A stretch of 64,000 bases of DNA. It comes from an uncultured Bdellovibrio sp. (lineage in GTDB: Bacteria > Bdellovibrionota > Bdellovibrionia > Bdellovibrionales > Bdellovibrionaceae). The stretch lies in the NCBI RefSeq assembly GCF_946478835.1, contig NZ_CAMLDV010000001.1, positions 5,837 to 69,836 of the forward strand, written 5' to 3'. The notes beneath the pieces were generated by a model. It had not been told where the DNA came from. It ran no database searches and saw nothing but the letters and a program-made list of their open reading frames with translations. The position numbers were made by a program, and so were the translations under genes. This document shows, piece by piece, positions 36,671-46,159 of this stretch (position 1 is its first letter; every line of letters begins with the position of its first letter).

Positions 36671-37426
36671 GTGAAATTCTCTTTAGTTTTTCTTTTTCTT
36701 TCCAGCATGGCCTTCGCCAAGCCCACGCCTGTTGATATCGGTGGTTACGACTTTCCACCTTACGTCATCAGTAAGAACAACGGCTTCCAAGGTCTGACAT
36801 TGGATTTGATTCAGCTTTTAAATCAAAAACAATCAAAGTTTGAATTTCGATTTGTTCCCACTTCACCTTCAAGAAGATACCACGATATGAAAGAAGGGCG
36901 ATACCAAATCATCGCCTTTGAATGCAAATCGTGGGGTTGGAATCCTGATCTTGTGACCTCAACAAAAATATTTCAAGAAGGTGGAGAGGTCTTCATCGCT
37001 CTGAATGAGCCCTCCCGCACCCAAGCTTATTTTAAAGATCTAAAAAGTAAAAAAATTCGAGGCATGCGCGGTTACCATTATGGATTTTTGGGGCTGTCCA
37101 CGGGCCCGAAAGCTTTGAAAGAATTCAATTTAGAGCTTACCAATACTCAGGAAGGAAACATCCGCGCCGTACTGAACAAGCGTACCGACATCGCTATCGT
37201 ATCTAAAGAGTACTTGGATATTTATTTGAAAGAAAATCCACAAGATCAAAAGTTTTTGCTCATCTCAAAAAATTTCGATCAGATTTATCGGCTAGGCCTT
37301 CTTGTTTCAAACGAACAATCGACAATCAAAGTCGCAGACTTAAATAAGCTGATCGACGATATCGTGAAAGATGGATCGTGGGATGATATCTTAAAAAGAA
37401 AAGGTATTACCAGCAAACACCCTTAA
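36671..37426 (+). CDS. Periplasmic solute-binding protein, SBP family 3
   Basis: 251 residues beginning with GTG 36671 and a signal peptide (KFSLVFLFLSSMAFA). The fold marks are YDFPPYVISKNNGFQGLTLDL near the N-terminus and DIAIVSKEYLDIYL later. Such proteins bind polar amino acids for an ABC importer or act as sensors. No permease genes are adjacent, so it may work with a distant partner. Confidence 0.75.
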   Translation: MKFSLVFLFLSSMAFAKPTPVDIGGYDFPPYVISKNNGFQGLTLDLIQLLNQKQSKFEFRFVPTSPSRRYHDMKEGRYQIIAFECKSWGWNPDLVTSTKIFQEGGEVFIALNEPSRTQAYFKDLKSKKIRGMRGYHYGFLGLSTGPKALKEFNLELTNTQEGNIRAVLNKRTDIAIVSKEYLDIYLKENPQDQKFLLISKNFDQIYRLGLLVSNEQSTIKVADLNKLIDDIVKDGSWDDILKRKGITSKHP

Positions 37427-37559
37427 TGAGTCCGACCTGTTAAAGCACATTCAATTCGATAGAAACTTCTTGTGAATTTTAGCATTCACCCCGCGAGAAA
37501 ATTGCCTCGCTGAGCGTTTGAGAGTCTGCTTTAACAATACTTTTTTAAGGAGATTCTCT

Positions 37560-38264
37560 ATGAAAAGCACTCCCGTTCGCGATCAGGTCAAAGATCATTT
37601 GCTCACACCAAAAAACGCAGTCCTTGTCATCATCGATTATCAACCACCCCAAATTATCACAACGGTTTCGATGGATCGCCAGACACTTATCGGTAACATG
37701 CGCGCCTTAATCAAAACGGCAAAGGCATTTGATGTCCCCATTATTTTAAGCACAGTGAATACGACAAATGGAAGAAACCCTGACACCATTCCGCAACTTA
37801 AAGAACTGCTTGCCGGTGTTCCATCAATTGACAGAACTTCAATCAACGCTTGGGAAGATGAAGAATTTTATCAAGCGATCAAAGCCACTAAACGCAAGAA
37901 ACTTATTATCGCCGCTCTTTGGACGGACGCCTGTTTGTTATTTCCAACAATGGATGCAATCAAAGAGGGCTACGAAGTATTTCCAGTCGTTGATTGCGTC
38001 GGTGCTAATTCCATCGAGGGTCATAAAGCCGCACTTCAACGCATGGTCCATGCTGGAGCGCAACCTGTTGGCTGGAACTCTGTCGCATGTGAATTGCAAC
38101 GCGACTGGGGCCGCCACGAAACCGTCACTGGTTTTATGGAAGCCGTAAAAGAACAAGGTCACGGCTGGGGTTGGTTCATATCAGTCTCTCAAGAAATCGA
38201 AGAGTATCACAACTATAAAGGTGCATCTGCGATGCAAGTCCAAGGCACACAGCCGCCGCACTAA
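37560..38264 (+). CDS. Isochorismatase-family hydrolase (YcaC-like)
   Basis: 234 residues from the ATG at 37560, after AAGGAG. The nucleophile Cys is in LWTDACLLF (C125), the Asp in VIIDYQ (D26), and the cis-peptide region is intact. Closest in pattern to YcaC-type proteins of unknown substrate. It is a cytoplasmic hydrolase with a His/Gly-rich C-terminus. Not part of a pathway visible here. Confidence 0.85.
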   Translation: MKSTPVRDQVKDHLLTPKNAVLVIIDYQPPQIITTVSMDRQTLIGNMRALIKTAKAFDVPIILSTVNTTNGRNPDTIPQLKELLAGVPSIDRTSINAWEDEEFYQAIKATKRKKLIIAALWTDACLLFPTMDAIKEGYEVFPVVDCVGANSIEGHKAALQRMVHAGAQPVGWNSVACELQRDWGRHETVTGFMEAVKEQGHGWGWFISVSQEIEEYHNYKGASAMQVQGTQPPH

Positions 38265-38266
38265 AA

Positions 38267-38286
38267 AAGGGGCCCCTGGGGCCCTT
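38267..38286 (-). terminator. GC hairpin downstream of infA
   Basis: Minus strand AAGGGCCCC-agg-GGCCCC followed by TTTTTT, with a one-base bulge. It lies just beyond the infA stop codon and also shortly after the end of the convergent hydrolase gene. Confidence 0.75.
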
Positions 38287-38506
38287 AAACTTTATGTCGG
38301 TGTAAGATCAAACCGTGAGTGGGATCGTAGGGCGAAACCCCTACATTCACTCGATCTCCTACAACAACCTTGATATTAAATTTTTTCATCTTTCCACATA
38401 AACGAGCCTTAATTAAAACACCGTTAGGAAGAGTCACGGAATAAACTCCACCACCGGAAAGATCTACGACTTTGCCATCCGTCGTGACCAAATCGTCTTT
38501 AGCCAT
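38285..38506 (-). CDS. infA: Translation initiation factor IF-1
   Basis: 73 residues from ATG 38506 (MAKDD). The OB-fold protein follows E. coli IF-1 over its full length: G(K/T)V at position 12, LPNGVLIKARLCGKMKKFNIKV, GDRVNV and SPYD. It binds the 30S A site during initiation. Ends at a strong hairpin. The last residues (LILHRHKV) differ from the usual RSR end. Confidence 0.94.
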   Translation of the reverse strand: MAKDDLVTTDGKVVDLSGGGVYSVTLPNGVLIKARLCGKMKKFNIKVVVGDRVNVGVSPYDPTHGLILHRHKV

Positions 38507-38545
38507 CATATTCCTTTGCGTATTTTATAATTAAATCTGCCGATA

Positions 38546-38851
38546 TTAGTATGAACGGCGAGAGCTGAAACCACCGCTGCGACGATTGCCACCAGAGCGG
38601 TTTTCTTGAGGTTTCGCTTCAGAGATATTCATCGCACGACCAGAAACTTCTGAACCGTTCAATTTTTGAATCGCTGTTTGCGCTTCTCCATCTGTAGACA
38701 TTTCGATGAATGCAAAACCTTTACTGCGGCCTGTTTCTCTATCTGTGATCACATTTGCGGAATCAACAGTACCAAACTCTGCAAAAAGATTTGCAAGCTG
38801 ATTCGAATCAACTGTGTATGATAAATTTCCGACGTATAATTTCTTTCCCAT
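38546..38851 (-). CDS. RRM-type RNA-binding protein
   Basis: 101 residues with one RNA recognition motif: RNP2 (KLYVGNLSY) at the start and RNP1 (KGFAFIEM) in the middle, followed by a short Arg/Gly/Ser-rich tail (RRSGGFSSRRSY). Such small proteins in bacteria resemble cyanobacterial cold-responsive Rbps. The AGGAGG site is 7 bases before ATG 38851. A 190-base upstream gap could hold a regulated leader. Confidence 0.92.
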   Translation of the reverse strand: MGKKLYVGNLSYTVDSNQLANLFAEFGTVDSANVITDRETGRSKGFAFIEMSTDGEAQTAIQKLNGSEVSGRAMNISEAKPQENRSGGNRRSGGFSSRRSY

Positions 38852-39042
38852 ATTTGCCTCCTTAAAAGCTTAGGGGCCATTCACAGAAGACAAAAGAGAA
38901 TCGATTGAATAATGAGAACGACGTGTTCACCAAGTAGAACAGATCGGTATCGCAATAGATATAACCAAATCATTTTATTTCTGAAAGCCGGTCATCTCGA
39001 AGAGGGCGACTTTGAGAAAAAGAACCGGCTTATAGTCGTCTC

Positions 39043-40230
39043 TTGACTGTGAAGAAACAACAAATCCCTGGACCCACCTCTACTCACGTCATGCTAAAAA
39101 ATGGAGATTCGATCAAAGGAGCCTCTGTGGAGAATATTGAAAACCTTAAAAAAGATATCCAAAAACGTGTTATCATGGATCTCGGTAAAGAATTTCCTCA
39201 GGCGCCTATTTCAAAACTAACAACGCCTTTGCAGCTTTTTCTCAACGCCCTTATAGATAACCTGCAATTAAGTACATCTGCTTCACCTCACGTCACAGTC
39301 GCGGATAAAGAAATGTCCCCCCTTTATAAATTTGAAGGTACAGCTCCTCTGGGCTTTAGCTTGCCTCAACTTTTAAAGGAATTTAGCATCATCAAAAAAG
39401 ATGTTATCCAGGAACTACAGCACCAAGGACAATTATCTTATGAAATCAGAAATAAGATTGATGAGGTTTTCGAAGTCCTTGGAATTTCCACTGCTGAAAG
39501 CTTTATTTCCACGAAACAGAAAAACACCGAAGAGGCTCTTAACAAAGCGGAAGTCAGCAATCGCGACTTGGAACAGTTTGCTGGTGTTGCTGCCCATGAC
39601 TTAAAGTCTCCCCTCGCGACTATTTCGGGATATGTGTCTCTTTTGAATGAAGAACTGGGTCAGTTGGCAAACTCTCCGGGACATGAATACATCCCAATCA
39701 TTGAAAGTGCCGCTGAGAGAATGAGACATCTCATAGATCATCTTTTAGAACACGCTCGCCTGGCGGCACAGAATCATCAGTTTATAGATGTGGACTTGAA
39801 TGAAGTGCTTAAGATCACCGAACAGAATCTTCATGAATCTATTGAAACAACTCACACACAAATAAAAAGTCAGAAAATGCCGATAGTACAAGGTGATCCG
39901 GCGTTGCTGGTTCAGCTCTTCCAAAATCTCTTTGCCAATTCGATCAAGTTTCGTAGTTCAAAGCCTCCTGTCATTGAAGTGAATGTCGACGACAAAAAAT
40001 TTGCGCAGTACTTGCTTTTTTCAGTGAAAGATAACGGCATCGGCTTTGACCCGAAAGAAAAAGAAAATATTTTCGGACTTTATACGACCTTACATTCGAA
40101 ACAAGAATACTCCGGCTCCGGCATTGGTTTAGCTACGTGTAAGAAAGTCGTCGAACTCCACGACGGCCGCATCTGGGCCGAATCCGTTCCCAACAAAGGC
40201 ACAACCATTTGGTTTACATTAGCTAGATGA
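39043..40230 (+). CDS. Cytoplasmic sensor histidine kinase
   Basis: 395 residues if started at TTG 39043; GTG 39049 is possible. There is no membrane helix. About 165 residues of N-terminal sensory or docking region precede a HisKA domain (AAHDLKSPLATISGYV, H185) and an HATPase domain with the N box (LFANSIKF), G1 (DNGIGFDP) and G2 (GSGIGLATC). A phytochrome-like kinase without a recognised sensor. No response regulator is adjacent. Its stop lies about 16 bases before the left end of the integrated element. Confidence 0.85.
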   Translation: MTVKKQQIPGPTSTHVMLKNGDSIKGASVENIENLKKDIQKRVIMDLGKEFPQAPISKLTTPLQLFLNALIDNLQLSTSASPHVTVADKEMSPLYKFEGTAPLGFSLPQLLKEFSIIKKDVIQELQHQGQLSYEIRNKIDEVFEVLGISTAESFISTKQKNTEEALNKAEVSNRDLEQFAGVAAHDLKSPLATISGYVSLLNEELGQLANSPGHEYIPIIESAAERMRHLIDHLLEHARLAAQNHQFIDVDLNEVLKITEQNLHESIETTHTQIKSQKMPIVQGDPALLVQLFQNLFANSIKFRSSKPPVIEVNVDDKKFAQYLLFSVKDNGIGFDPKEKENIFGLYTTLHSKQEYSGSGIGLATCKKVVELHDGRIWAESVPNKGTTIWFTLAR

Positions 40231-40246
40231 GAGAGATGTCTCTTAT

Positions 40247-40281
40247 AAAATGGTAGGGAGTGCGGAGATTTGAAATCCTGA
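40247..40281 (-). repeat. Left attachment-like repeat (attL) of integrated element
   Basis: AAAATGGTAGGG (40247-40258) is identical to 51475-51486, the 3' end of the tRNA gene. The similarity continues imperfectly for 23 more bases (TTTGAA, CC, GA conserved). On the minus strand it reads like a T-arm plus acceptor end of a tRNA without the rest. This is what a tRNA-integrating element leaves at its far end, although divergence means the exact crossover is unclear. Confidence 0.65.
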
Positions 40282-40320
40282 GTGATTTCAATACTCTTTT
40301 TCCCGACCTACTACAAATCA

Positions 40321-41415
40321 CTACCGCTTTGTTAAATTGATCACTTGGGCTGATTTAACTCCGTGAATCTGCATGTCGTCAAGGCAAGCCGTCGCATCTT
40401 TAATATCGATTCCTGCCTTCCGCATGTAGATCATCATGGTGTCCATATCTTTCCAGCCTCCCATGCTCATTACTTTACTAGGAGCTACTCCTTTTCCAAG
40501 AAGCAGTGTTGCCCAACTTGCCCTAAGATCGTGAAAACGAATTTCCGGCAACCCAACTGACTTCAGAAAAAATCGCAATTCCCTCGCTTGCTCTCCCTTG
40601 TCCCATTTACTAAGTCGCGGGAGAACAAAGTCACTTTCCATTGATTGCAATTTCAATTCCGACAGGACTGGTATCAGGGGTTTCGGAATTTCAACCACAC
40701 GATCATCGCCAGATTTTGTAGATTTGAATCCATCCTTGCTAGACCAAGACGAATTTACGAGAATCTGCCTTTCTGAAAGATTCACTTTATCCCAAGTCAA
40801 TGCGTAGAGTTCACCATTCCTCATCCCTGTGTATAGTGCGACCGCATAGTGGCTATACCAATGCCAGTCCAACTCTCTCGCCTTCTTTAACAATTTAACA
40901 ATCTGTTCTTCATTGAGAACTGATTTAATTTTTTCGTTCAGTTTAAACTTGAGTAAAGGCGTTGGGTTCTTCATCAAAAGATCTTCATCCAGAGCATAAG
41001 AAAAAGCACCGCGAATACATTTAATAAAGTACTTCTTATGCGATTCCGCTTTATCATTAAAGAACGCTTTGAGAATTCCATGAATATCTTGGCTAGATAT
41101 TTCATCGATGTACTTTTCATTCCATAGAGGAATCGTATATTTTTCTAGCGACTTTCGACGACCATAAATGGTCCCATTCATCAAATCAGATTCATCTAAG
41201 AATTTAAGATATTGCTGTAAGAATGCAGGCCATTTAGGAATGATTGTTCGTTTCAATTTATCATTCACAATCACAATCAATTCTGCCAAAACTCTATTTG
41301 CTTCACTTTTTGACTTGATTCCCTTGCGCCTCATAACCACTGGTAGTCGAGTCTTAGGATGTCTCTTTGAGTACGAAACAATGTATGTATTGTCTTTATC
41401 TATTCTAATTCCCAT
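40321..41415 (-). CDS. Tyrosine recombinase / integrase
   Basis: 364 residues from ATG 41415, with GAGGAG 8 bases before. An N-terminal Arm-binding region and SAM-like core-binding domain precede a catalytic domain with R199 (TGMRNGEL), H295-x-x-R298 (FHDLRAS), a Trp in place of the second His (GGWKDMDT) and nucleophile Y330 (MMIYMRK). It recombines phage/plasmid att sites; its adjacency to the left repeat fits. Its start overlaps the excisionase-like gene by 11 bases. Confidence 0.93.
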   Translation of the reverse strand: MGIRIDKDNTYIVSYSKRHPKTRLPVVMRRKGIKSKSEANRVLAELIVIVNDKLKRTIIPKWPAFLQQYLKFLDESDLMNGTIYGRRKSLEKYTIPLWNEKYIDEISSQDIHGILKAFFNDKAESHKKYFIKCIRGAFSYALDEDLLMKNPTPLLKFKLNEKIKSVLNEEQIVKLLKKARELDWHWYSHYAVALYTGMRNGELYALTWDKVNLSERQILVNSSWSSKDGFKSTKSGDDRVVEIPKPLIPVLSELKLQSMESDFVLPRLSKWDKGEQARELRFFLKSVGLPEIRFHDLRASWATLLLGKGVAPSKVMSMGGWKDMDTMMIYMRKAGIDIKDATACLDDMQIHGVKSAQVINLTKR

Positions 41416-41776
41416 AAATAGCTCCTCTTTTTTGAGAGAGGAGAAGGGACTGAAGTTCACTCATTCTATAGCGATTGCGATTTCCTAGCTTGTAGTAAGA
41501 GATCTGTCCATTGCTGGTCATATTTCTCAAGGCTCCTACAGAAACTTTTAAATACGCAGCCGCTTGGTTCGTGTCTAACCACTCATTTGTCAAAGAACTG
41601 ACCGCGATCTGTACTTCAGTGCCACCAGTCTTGCAAATAGTTTCGGCACGGTCGGCACACAACTTCTCCATTTCTATTTCAGTTTGAACTAAATTACATA
41701 CACTATTTCTTCGAGAAATTAGATCTCTATGTGCCATCTGTTCCGCCATAGACGAAACTAAGCCCATACCAGACAT
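41405..41776 (-). CDS. Excisionase-like helix-turn-helix protein
   Basis: About 123 residues if ATG 41776 (after GAAGG) is the start; other ATGs at 41749 and 41737 are possible. The C-terminal 55 residues form a MerR/excisionase-type winged HTH (WLDTNQAAAYLKVSVGALRN then YKLGNRNRYRMSEL). These proteins bend DNA or act as excision factors. It overlaps both the primase gene before it and the integrase after it, so the three are one transcript. Confidence 0.75.
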   Translation of the reverse strand: MSGMGLVSSMAEQMAHRDLISRRNSVCNLVQTEIEMEKLCADRAETICKTGGTEVQIAVSSLTNEWLDTNQAAAYLKVSVGALRNMTSNGQISYYKLGNRNRYRMSELQSLLLSQKRGAIYGN

Positions 41777-44030
41777 GAACCTTCGCTCCGTCATGGGACA
41801 CAGAATTTTCTGATTTAGAAACATTGAATGTAAGAACTACCTCACGTGAGAAATTCGCAATGGACATTGGTTGATGGCCACTTTCAATCATCACGCTCTT
41901 GTACAGTTTATAAAGATCCATAGTTCCAAGCGTAGATCCAGGTTTCAGTTTGCAGTATTCGAGCAAAAACTTTCTACAAGGATTTACATCAATTTGAAAT
42001 TCAGCTAAGGCTGATTTCATCTCTTCTGAAAACGAAAATGAACCCTGTCTTCTGAGGCGCAACAAGCCCTCCAAAGCCCAATTCAAAATACCTGGAAGTT
42101 CTCCGCTATTTTTCCAGAACTCTTCTTTTCCCAAATTTCTATTCTGTTTTGCGGCTTCCAAGATCTGTTGTTTAAATGGAAATAGAAGCAATCGTCTCCA
42201 AATTCCGTCAGTGTTATCCATAAACCTTGGCAAGGTATTAGTAGCAAAAGTAAGTCTCGCGGTAGGGATCATCTCAAATGGTTCTTTATTTTTTCTTTCC
42301 ACTACAGTTGGATTGCCAGAAATGTATTTCTTTAGCTCACCTTCGGCCCCTTTCGAGTCAATATTTAGCTCCTCCACAATGTTAGCCAACTTACCCACTG
42401 TGTTCGCTAGAACGAAAGTTCTTTTGGGATCAAATGCTTCGAGAGGTACAGCCGACATGTTCTCGCTTCCTAACAAACATCTGAGAACGGTACAGCAGAC
42501 AGATTTTCCATTAGCTCCATGTCCGAAAAAAATCGCAAATTTTTGAAAAGATGTATCGAAAATTAAATTGTAACCAAACCACTCTTGAAGAACTTTTTGA
42601 GTTTTCAAGTCGGGAATCATTTCATTTAAGAATTGATGCCACGTCGGACAACTTGCTTCTAAGTTAAACGAAAATGGCAAACAGCTTCGATTAAAAAAAT
42701 CTGACGTATGAGGCATAAGATCGATATCTTCTACCCCCGTAACTCCTGCTAAGTCGATAAGACCATTATCCACACAAATAATATTCGAGGCGTCCGAATC
42801 TTGATATTCAATCCAAAAAGGTGGAAGGCGATCTGACTTAACATTTACAGCAGCCTCTATATTTGAGAGGACATCGGCACCTTTAATTTTACCAGCATAC
42901 TTCCTATTCAGAGGATGGTGTTGAATAAAGCGAACCACATCATTTAGTAAATCGGAAGTAATGCGCTTCTTATAGTATTTGCCTGTATATTGGTAGAAAT
43001 CTTGGCGGAATGCAGTCAGTTTACTTTCATGTGTATCCAACTTGTTCTTTTTCAAAAACTGATTAGCTAAATCGGCGGACGACATTGTCTTTTCATTTGC
43101 ATCTTGAACTACTTCGAGCTGCTGCTTTACAATTTGTGGCCCTGACATTCTGAATAGATCGTTGAAATCTGTGTTTTTAGTATCGCCGTCCATAAATGTA
43201 GGGATCGTATATTGTCCAGCAACTTCACTAGCTGCTTTTTGCGCGCTAATCTTGCCTGGGTTCCCAGGAGTCGCGCGATCATTGTCACCAGCCACAATAA
43301 TTTTGATATGCGGATTTAAGTCTTTAATCGCAATGCAAACATCTGATAGATTTCCGGCATTCATCGCACATGCCACAACTTTGTTTGTTGATTTATGAAC
43401 AGACCATCCAGTCGCAACACCTTCAACGACATAAATCTCTTTTAGATTTTTCAGCAAGCTTCGCTCTGGAATAAGAAAGAAAAGACCTTTATTTGCTTGT
43501 CCAGTTAGGAAAAGTTTTTTTCCATTTGAATCAATACGTTGCAATCCCAAGAGATCATGATGCACATTTCTTAACGGAATCAGCAATTCATCAATATACA
43601 GATTTCTTCTACGCTTAACTCCAGTGATCTCCTCAATCCCTTTTGAATTTAAATACTTGTGCCCTTGTGCAGGCGTCCCTTTGCTCCACCAATGTTTCGC
43701 TTTTGCCGAAGCCTCCCTCTGGGCCTCACGTTGCTTTTTTTCTACATCATGTTTTGATTTCACATAGAACTTTCGAGCTTCTCCTTCTTCAGATTTGGAA
43801 ACCGAATTCCAATTTGAAATTGCATATCGCTCTTGGGTCTTCCAATCCCCAAATACTGCAAAGTAAATTTCAGTATTGGATTTAGTTCTATATTTGGAGC
43901 CGACGAGCCAGCCGTTCTTCGTCCCATCTCGATCAAATCTTTGGTATTCGCCATTCAGCTTCACATCTTCCAATGTGTAGCCTTTAGCAGATAATTCGAT
44001 TCTCACTAATTCTTCGACAGATTGAGTCAC
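41727..44030 (-). CDS. P4-type primase-helicase
   Basis: 767 residues, starting at GTG 44030 after GGGAG. The N-terminal part includes a Toprim domain (IYVVEGVATGWSV, about residue 197, then IIVAGDND). A long linker precedes a D5-type superfamily 3 helicase: Walker A FFGHGANGKSV near residue 500, Walker B-like NIVEEL, sensor FATNTLP, and Arg finger IWRRLLLFPF. Phage P4 alpha-like proteins prime and unwind DNA for element replication. It suggests that the element replicates after excision. Confidence 0.9.
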   Translation of the reverse strand: MTQSVEELVRIELSAKGYTLEDVKLNGEYQRFDRDGTKNGWLVGSKYRTKSNTEIYFAVFGDWKTQERYAISNWNSVSKSEEGEARKFYVKSKHDVEKKQREAQREASAKAKHWWSKGTPAQGHKYLNSKGIEEITGVKRRRNLYIDELLIPLRNVHHDLLGLQRIDSNGKKLFLTGQANKGLFFLIPERSLLKNLKEIYVVEGVATGWSVHKSTNKVVACAMNAGNLSDVCIAIKDLNPHIKIIVAGDNDRATPGNPGKISAQKAASEVAGQYTIPTFMDGDTKNTDFNDLFRMSGPQIVKQQLEVVQDANEKTMSSADLANQFLKKNKLDTHESKLTAFRQDFYQYTGKYYKKRITSDLLNDVVRFIQHHPLNRKYAGKIKGADVLSNIEAAVNVKSDRLPPFWIEYQDSDASNIICVDNGLIDLAGVTGVEDIDLMPHTSDFFNRSCLPFSFNLEASCPTWHQFLNEMIPDLKTQKVLQEWFGYNLIFDTSFQKFAIFFGHGANGKSVCCTVLRCLLGSENMSAVPLEAFDPKRTFVLANTVGKLANIVEELNIDSKGAEGELKKYISGNPTVVERKNKEPFEMIPTARLTFATNTLPRFMDNTDGIWRRLLLFPFKQQILEAAKQNRNLGKEEFWKNSGELPGILNWALEGLLRLRRQGSFSFSEEMKSALAEFQIDVNPCRKFLLEYCKLKPGSTLGTMDLYKLYKSVMIESGHQPMSIANFSREVVLTFNVSKSENSVSHDGAKVHVWYGLSFVYGGTDGT

Positions 44031-44155
44031 TGCGTCTCCCTTGCTTATTGCATTTCATAGAAATTCAGCCGGAGACCTCTTTAACAATTTCCCAAATCTC
44101 TGAAGAGCGGTTAATTAGGAAAATCGCGACGCATAAAATTGAGGTAAATTATCCG

Positions 44156-44758
44156 ATGTGGCCTGAACTCGAAGAATTGAAAGCTAAATTAAATTCTAAA
44201 AAAATGAGACTCGTAATTTCCTTGATTTCAAAAATGGACCGAGGAGAATTCGCTGACTCCGAAGCTAAGCGAAGAAAATCCTTCGCAAAGCGATTTGATG
44301 TATGGATGAAGCACATGGATGAAATAGAAGTCTTCCTGAGAGATGCCGTACCTTTCGGTAGCCACGACAGCATAGATCTCCTGCTTCAATTCGAAGACAC
44401 CAAAAAATCTATCTCTGAATATCTGGCAAAGTATCAAAGCGAAGAAATTCATCTAACTGAGAGGTCCGGCCCCAAGGAATATCCAACATATTTATCGTGG
44501 GAAATTTTTAAACTATTAAATAGCGCCAAAGGTGACTCCTCAAAGCTGAAGATCCTCATCGAATACTTTTCTCCGAGCGGCGAGTTTGATACTTGGTTAA
44601 CATCAGTCACAGGTGGACGATTACGAGGCCCGCAACGCACCTCTAGACAGGATGAAATCGAAAGCTACGAGGACGATAGAAAGTGGCTTAACGACTTCAA
44701 AGCCAGAATCAAAAAACAGTTAAAACGCTTTTTGGCCGAAATAAATGATGCCCAATAA
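44156..44758 (+). CDS. Protein of unknown function beside the replication gene
   Basis: About 200 residues from ATG 44156, with GAGGT 11 bases before; the frame is open back to TTG 44048, but that would leave only 17 bases to the divergent primase. It is mostly helical, rich in Lys/Glu, with no cysteine and no recognised motif. It is divergent from the primase and might be a control or immunity protein (inference). 44759-44972 after it holds no gene I can support. Confidence 0.5.
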   Translation: MWPELEELKAKLNSKKMRLVISLISKMDRGEFADSEAKRRKSFAKRFDVWMKHMDEIEVFLRDAVPFGSHDSIDLLLQFEDTKKSISEYLAKYQSEEIHLTERSGPKEYPTYLSWEIFKLLNSAKGDSSKLKILIEYFSPSGEFDTWLTSVTGGRLRGPQRTSRQDEIESYEDDRKWLNDFKARIKKQLKRFLAEINDAQ

Positions 44759-44972
44759 GTGGACAAATATTGCTTAAGATTTCGATTTCCATGCTGTTTT
44801 TTAATGCAAAGTGCCGTCTTGATTGATGGCTATATTTGATAACAGCCGCCGGACCTAATAATAGATTTTTGTTTATCCTTTGCGTCTTGCTCTTCCACTC
44901 CGAATAATGCGATAAGTTACACCTTTTTCAGTAAAGGCCTTAACCGAATTTCTTAGCTGTTGGGTTTTAGTT

Positions 44973-45914
44973 ATGGATGTCGCTACACGCGTTGTTATGA
45001 GACAAGTTTTTAAAGTGAAAGCATTAAAGGCAGATGGGCAAGCCTTTGAGGATCTCTTTACGTCAGTAATGGGGCATCACAATCCAAACTTTACGCAGAT
45101 TAAACCCTATGGGCGAGAAGGGGATCATAAGAATGATGGCTTCGATAGAACCACAGGCACCTTCTATCAGTGTTACGGACCAGAGGACCTTGAGAAAAGA
45201 GAAGCTAACGCTTTAACAAAACTCGAAACTGATTTTAATGGCCTAAAAGAAAAATGGAACGACGAAACACCGATTCAGGAGTTCCACTATGTTCTCAACG
45301 ATAAGTACAAAGGGGTGCCTCCAACTTTGGAGCATGCTTTAGCTGGCATCAAGACGACCCATGGCCTTAATCAGTGCAAGCCTCTTCTTCCCAAAGATTT
45401 AGAAGAAATGCTTTTCAGCCTTTCTGACGACAAAGTGTATGACGTAATTGGCGGAGTTCCAGGAATGCCCTCTAATGAAGCAATTCAATTGGCAGCCTTA
45501 AACGAAGTGGTCCATTTTTTAATTCAAAATATGGATGTTGTCTCTTTTAAAGGAAAGCTAGTTTCTCCCGATTTTGAAGATAAAATTCAGTTCAATGGGT
45601 TAGGCGAGCTTACTGCCGCAATTCTACGAGATGGAAGCTATCAAGTACACGTTCTTGAAAAGTACTTTGGAGCAAACGCTGCCTCCTTACGAGAAGACCT
45701 CCGTCAGATTTTCAACAAAATTTATAAAGAGTCGATTGATATCGTAAAAGAAACTGAAGAGTTAAATAAGCCAGACGTAATCTTCCTTCACATTGCTGAA
45801 AGTGCATTTCCAAATCAAAAGAAGATGCACCGCGATTCAATTTATGTTTTGATGTCATATTACTTTGAAGCTTGTGATATATTTGAAGAGCCCACCAAGG
45901 TTGGTGCAAAATGA
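44973..45914 (+). CDS. ABC-3C system effector-like protein
   Basis: 313 residues. The N-terminal 110 residues contain GREGDHKNDGFDRTTGTFYQ, a pattern like the restriction-endonuclease-fold (PD-(D/E)xK type) effector domain of ABC-three-component systems, in which a Gln takes the Lys place (YQCYGPE). The C-terminal half is helical and probably docks the partner proteins. Its stop overlaps the next gene (ATGA). I identify it by the three-gene order and motif, not by a search; the cleaved target is unknown. Confidence 0.65.
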   Translation: MDVATRVVMRQVFKVKALKADGQAFEDLFTSVMGHHNPNFTQIKPYGREGDHKNDGFDRTTGTFYQCYGPEDLEKREANALTKLETDFNGLKEKWNDETPIQEFHYVLNDKYKGVPPTLEHALAGIKTTHGLNQCKPLLPKDLEEMLFSLSDDKVYDVIGGVPGMPSNEAIQLAALNEVVHFLIQNMDVVSFKGKLVSPDFEDKIQFNGLGELTAAILRDGSYQVHVLEKYFGANAASLREDLRQIFNKIYKESIDIVKETEELNKPDVIFLHIAESAFPNQKKMHRDSIYVLMSYYFEACDIFEEPTKVGAK

Positions 45915-46159
45915 TTTTGCCATCAAAACACATTCGTTTATCAGAATCCTATATCGGCTTGGGTGGCTTCATTTTATCTAAATTGAAACGTCCAACAGCG
46001 ATTGATAAACTTTGGACCGACTTTCAAAAAGTAGCTAACTCAAATACTTTTCCAGCCAATCATTCGTTTGATAGTTTTGTTTTAACTGTAGATATTCTCT
46101 ATTCTTTAGGTTTAGTGGAAATGGATACTCACGGGAAGTTGCAACGTGCGGCTAATTAG
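45911..46159 (+). CDS. ABC-3C system middle component (MC6-like)
   Basis: 82 residues. The N-terminus MILPSKHIRLSESYIGLGG and the later HSFDSFVLTVDILYSLGLVEMD fit the small middle-component-6 family that links effector and ATPase in ABC-3C systems. ATGA overlap with the effector, and a 14-base overlap with the ATPase, show a tight operon. Probably a winged-helix-like adaptor. Confidence 0.7.
   Translation: MILPSKHIRLSESYIGLGGFILSKLKRPTAIDKLWTDFQKVANSNTFPANHSFDSFVLTVDILYSLGLVEMDTHGKLQRAAN

Noticed and set aside
40247..40320. Possible complete second tRNA at the left end
   Set aside because: Only a T-arm and acceptor end resemble a tRNA; there is no D-arm or anticodon arm, so it is a remnant.
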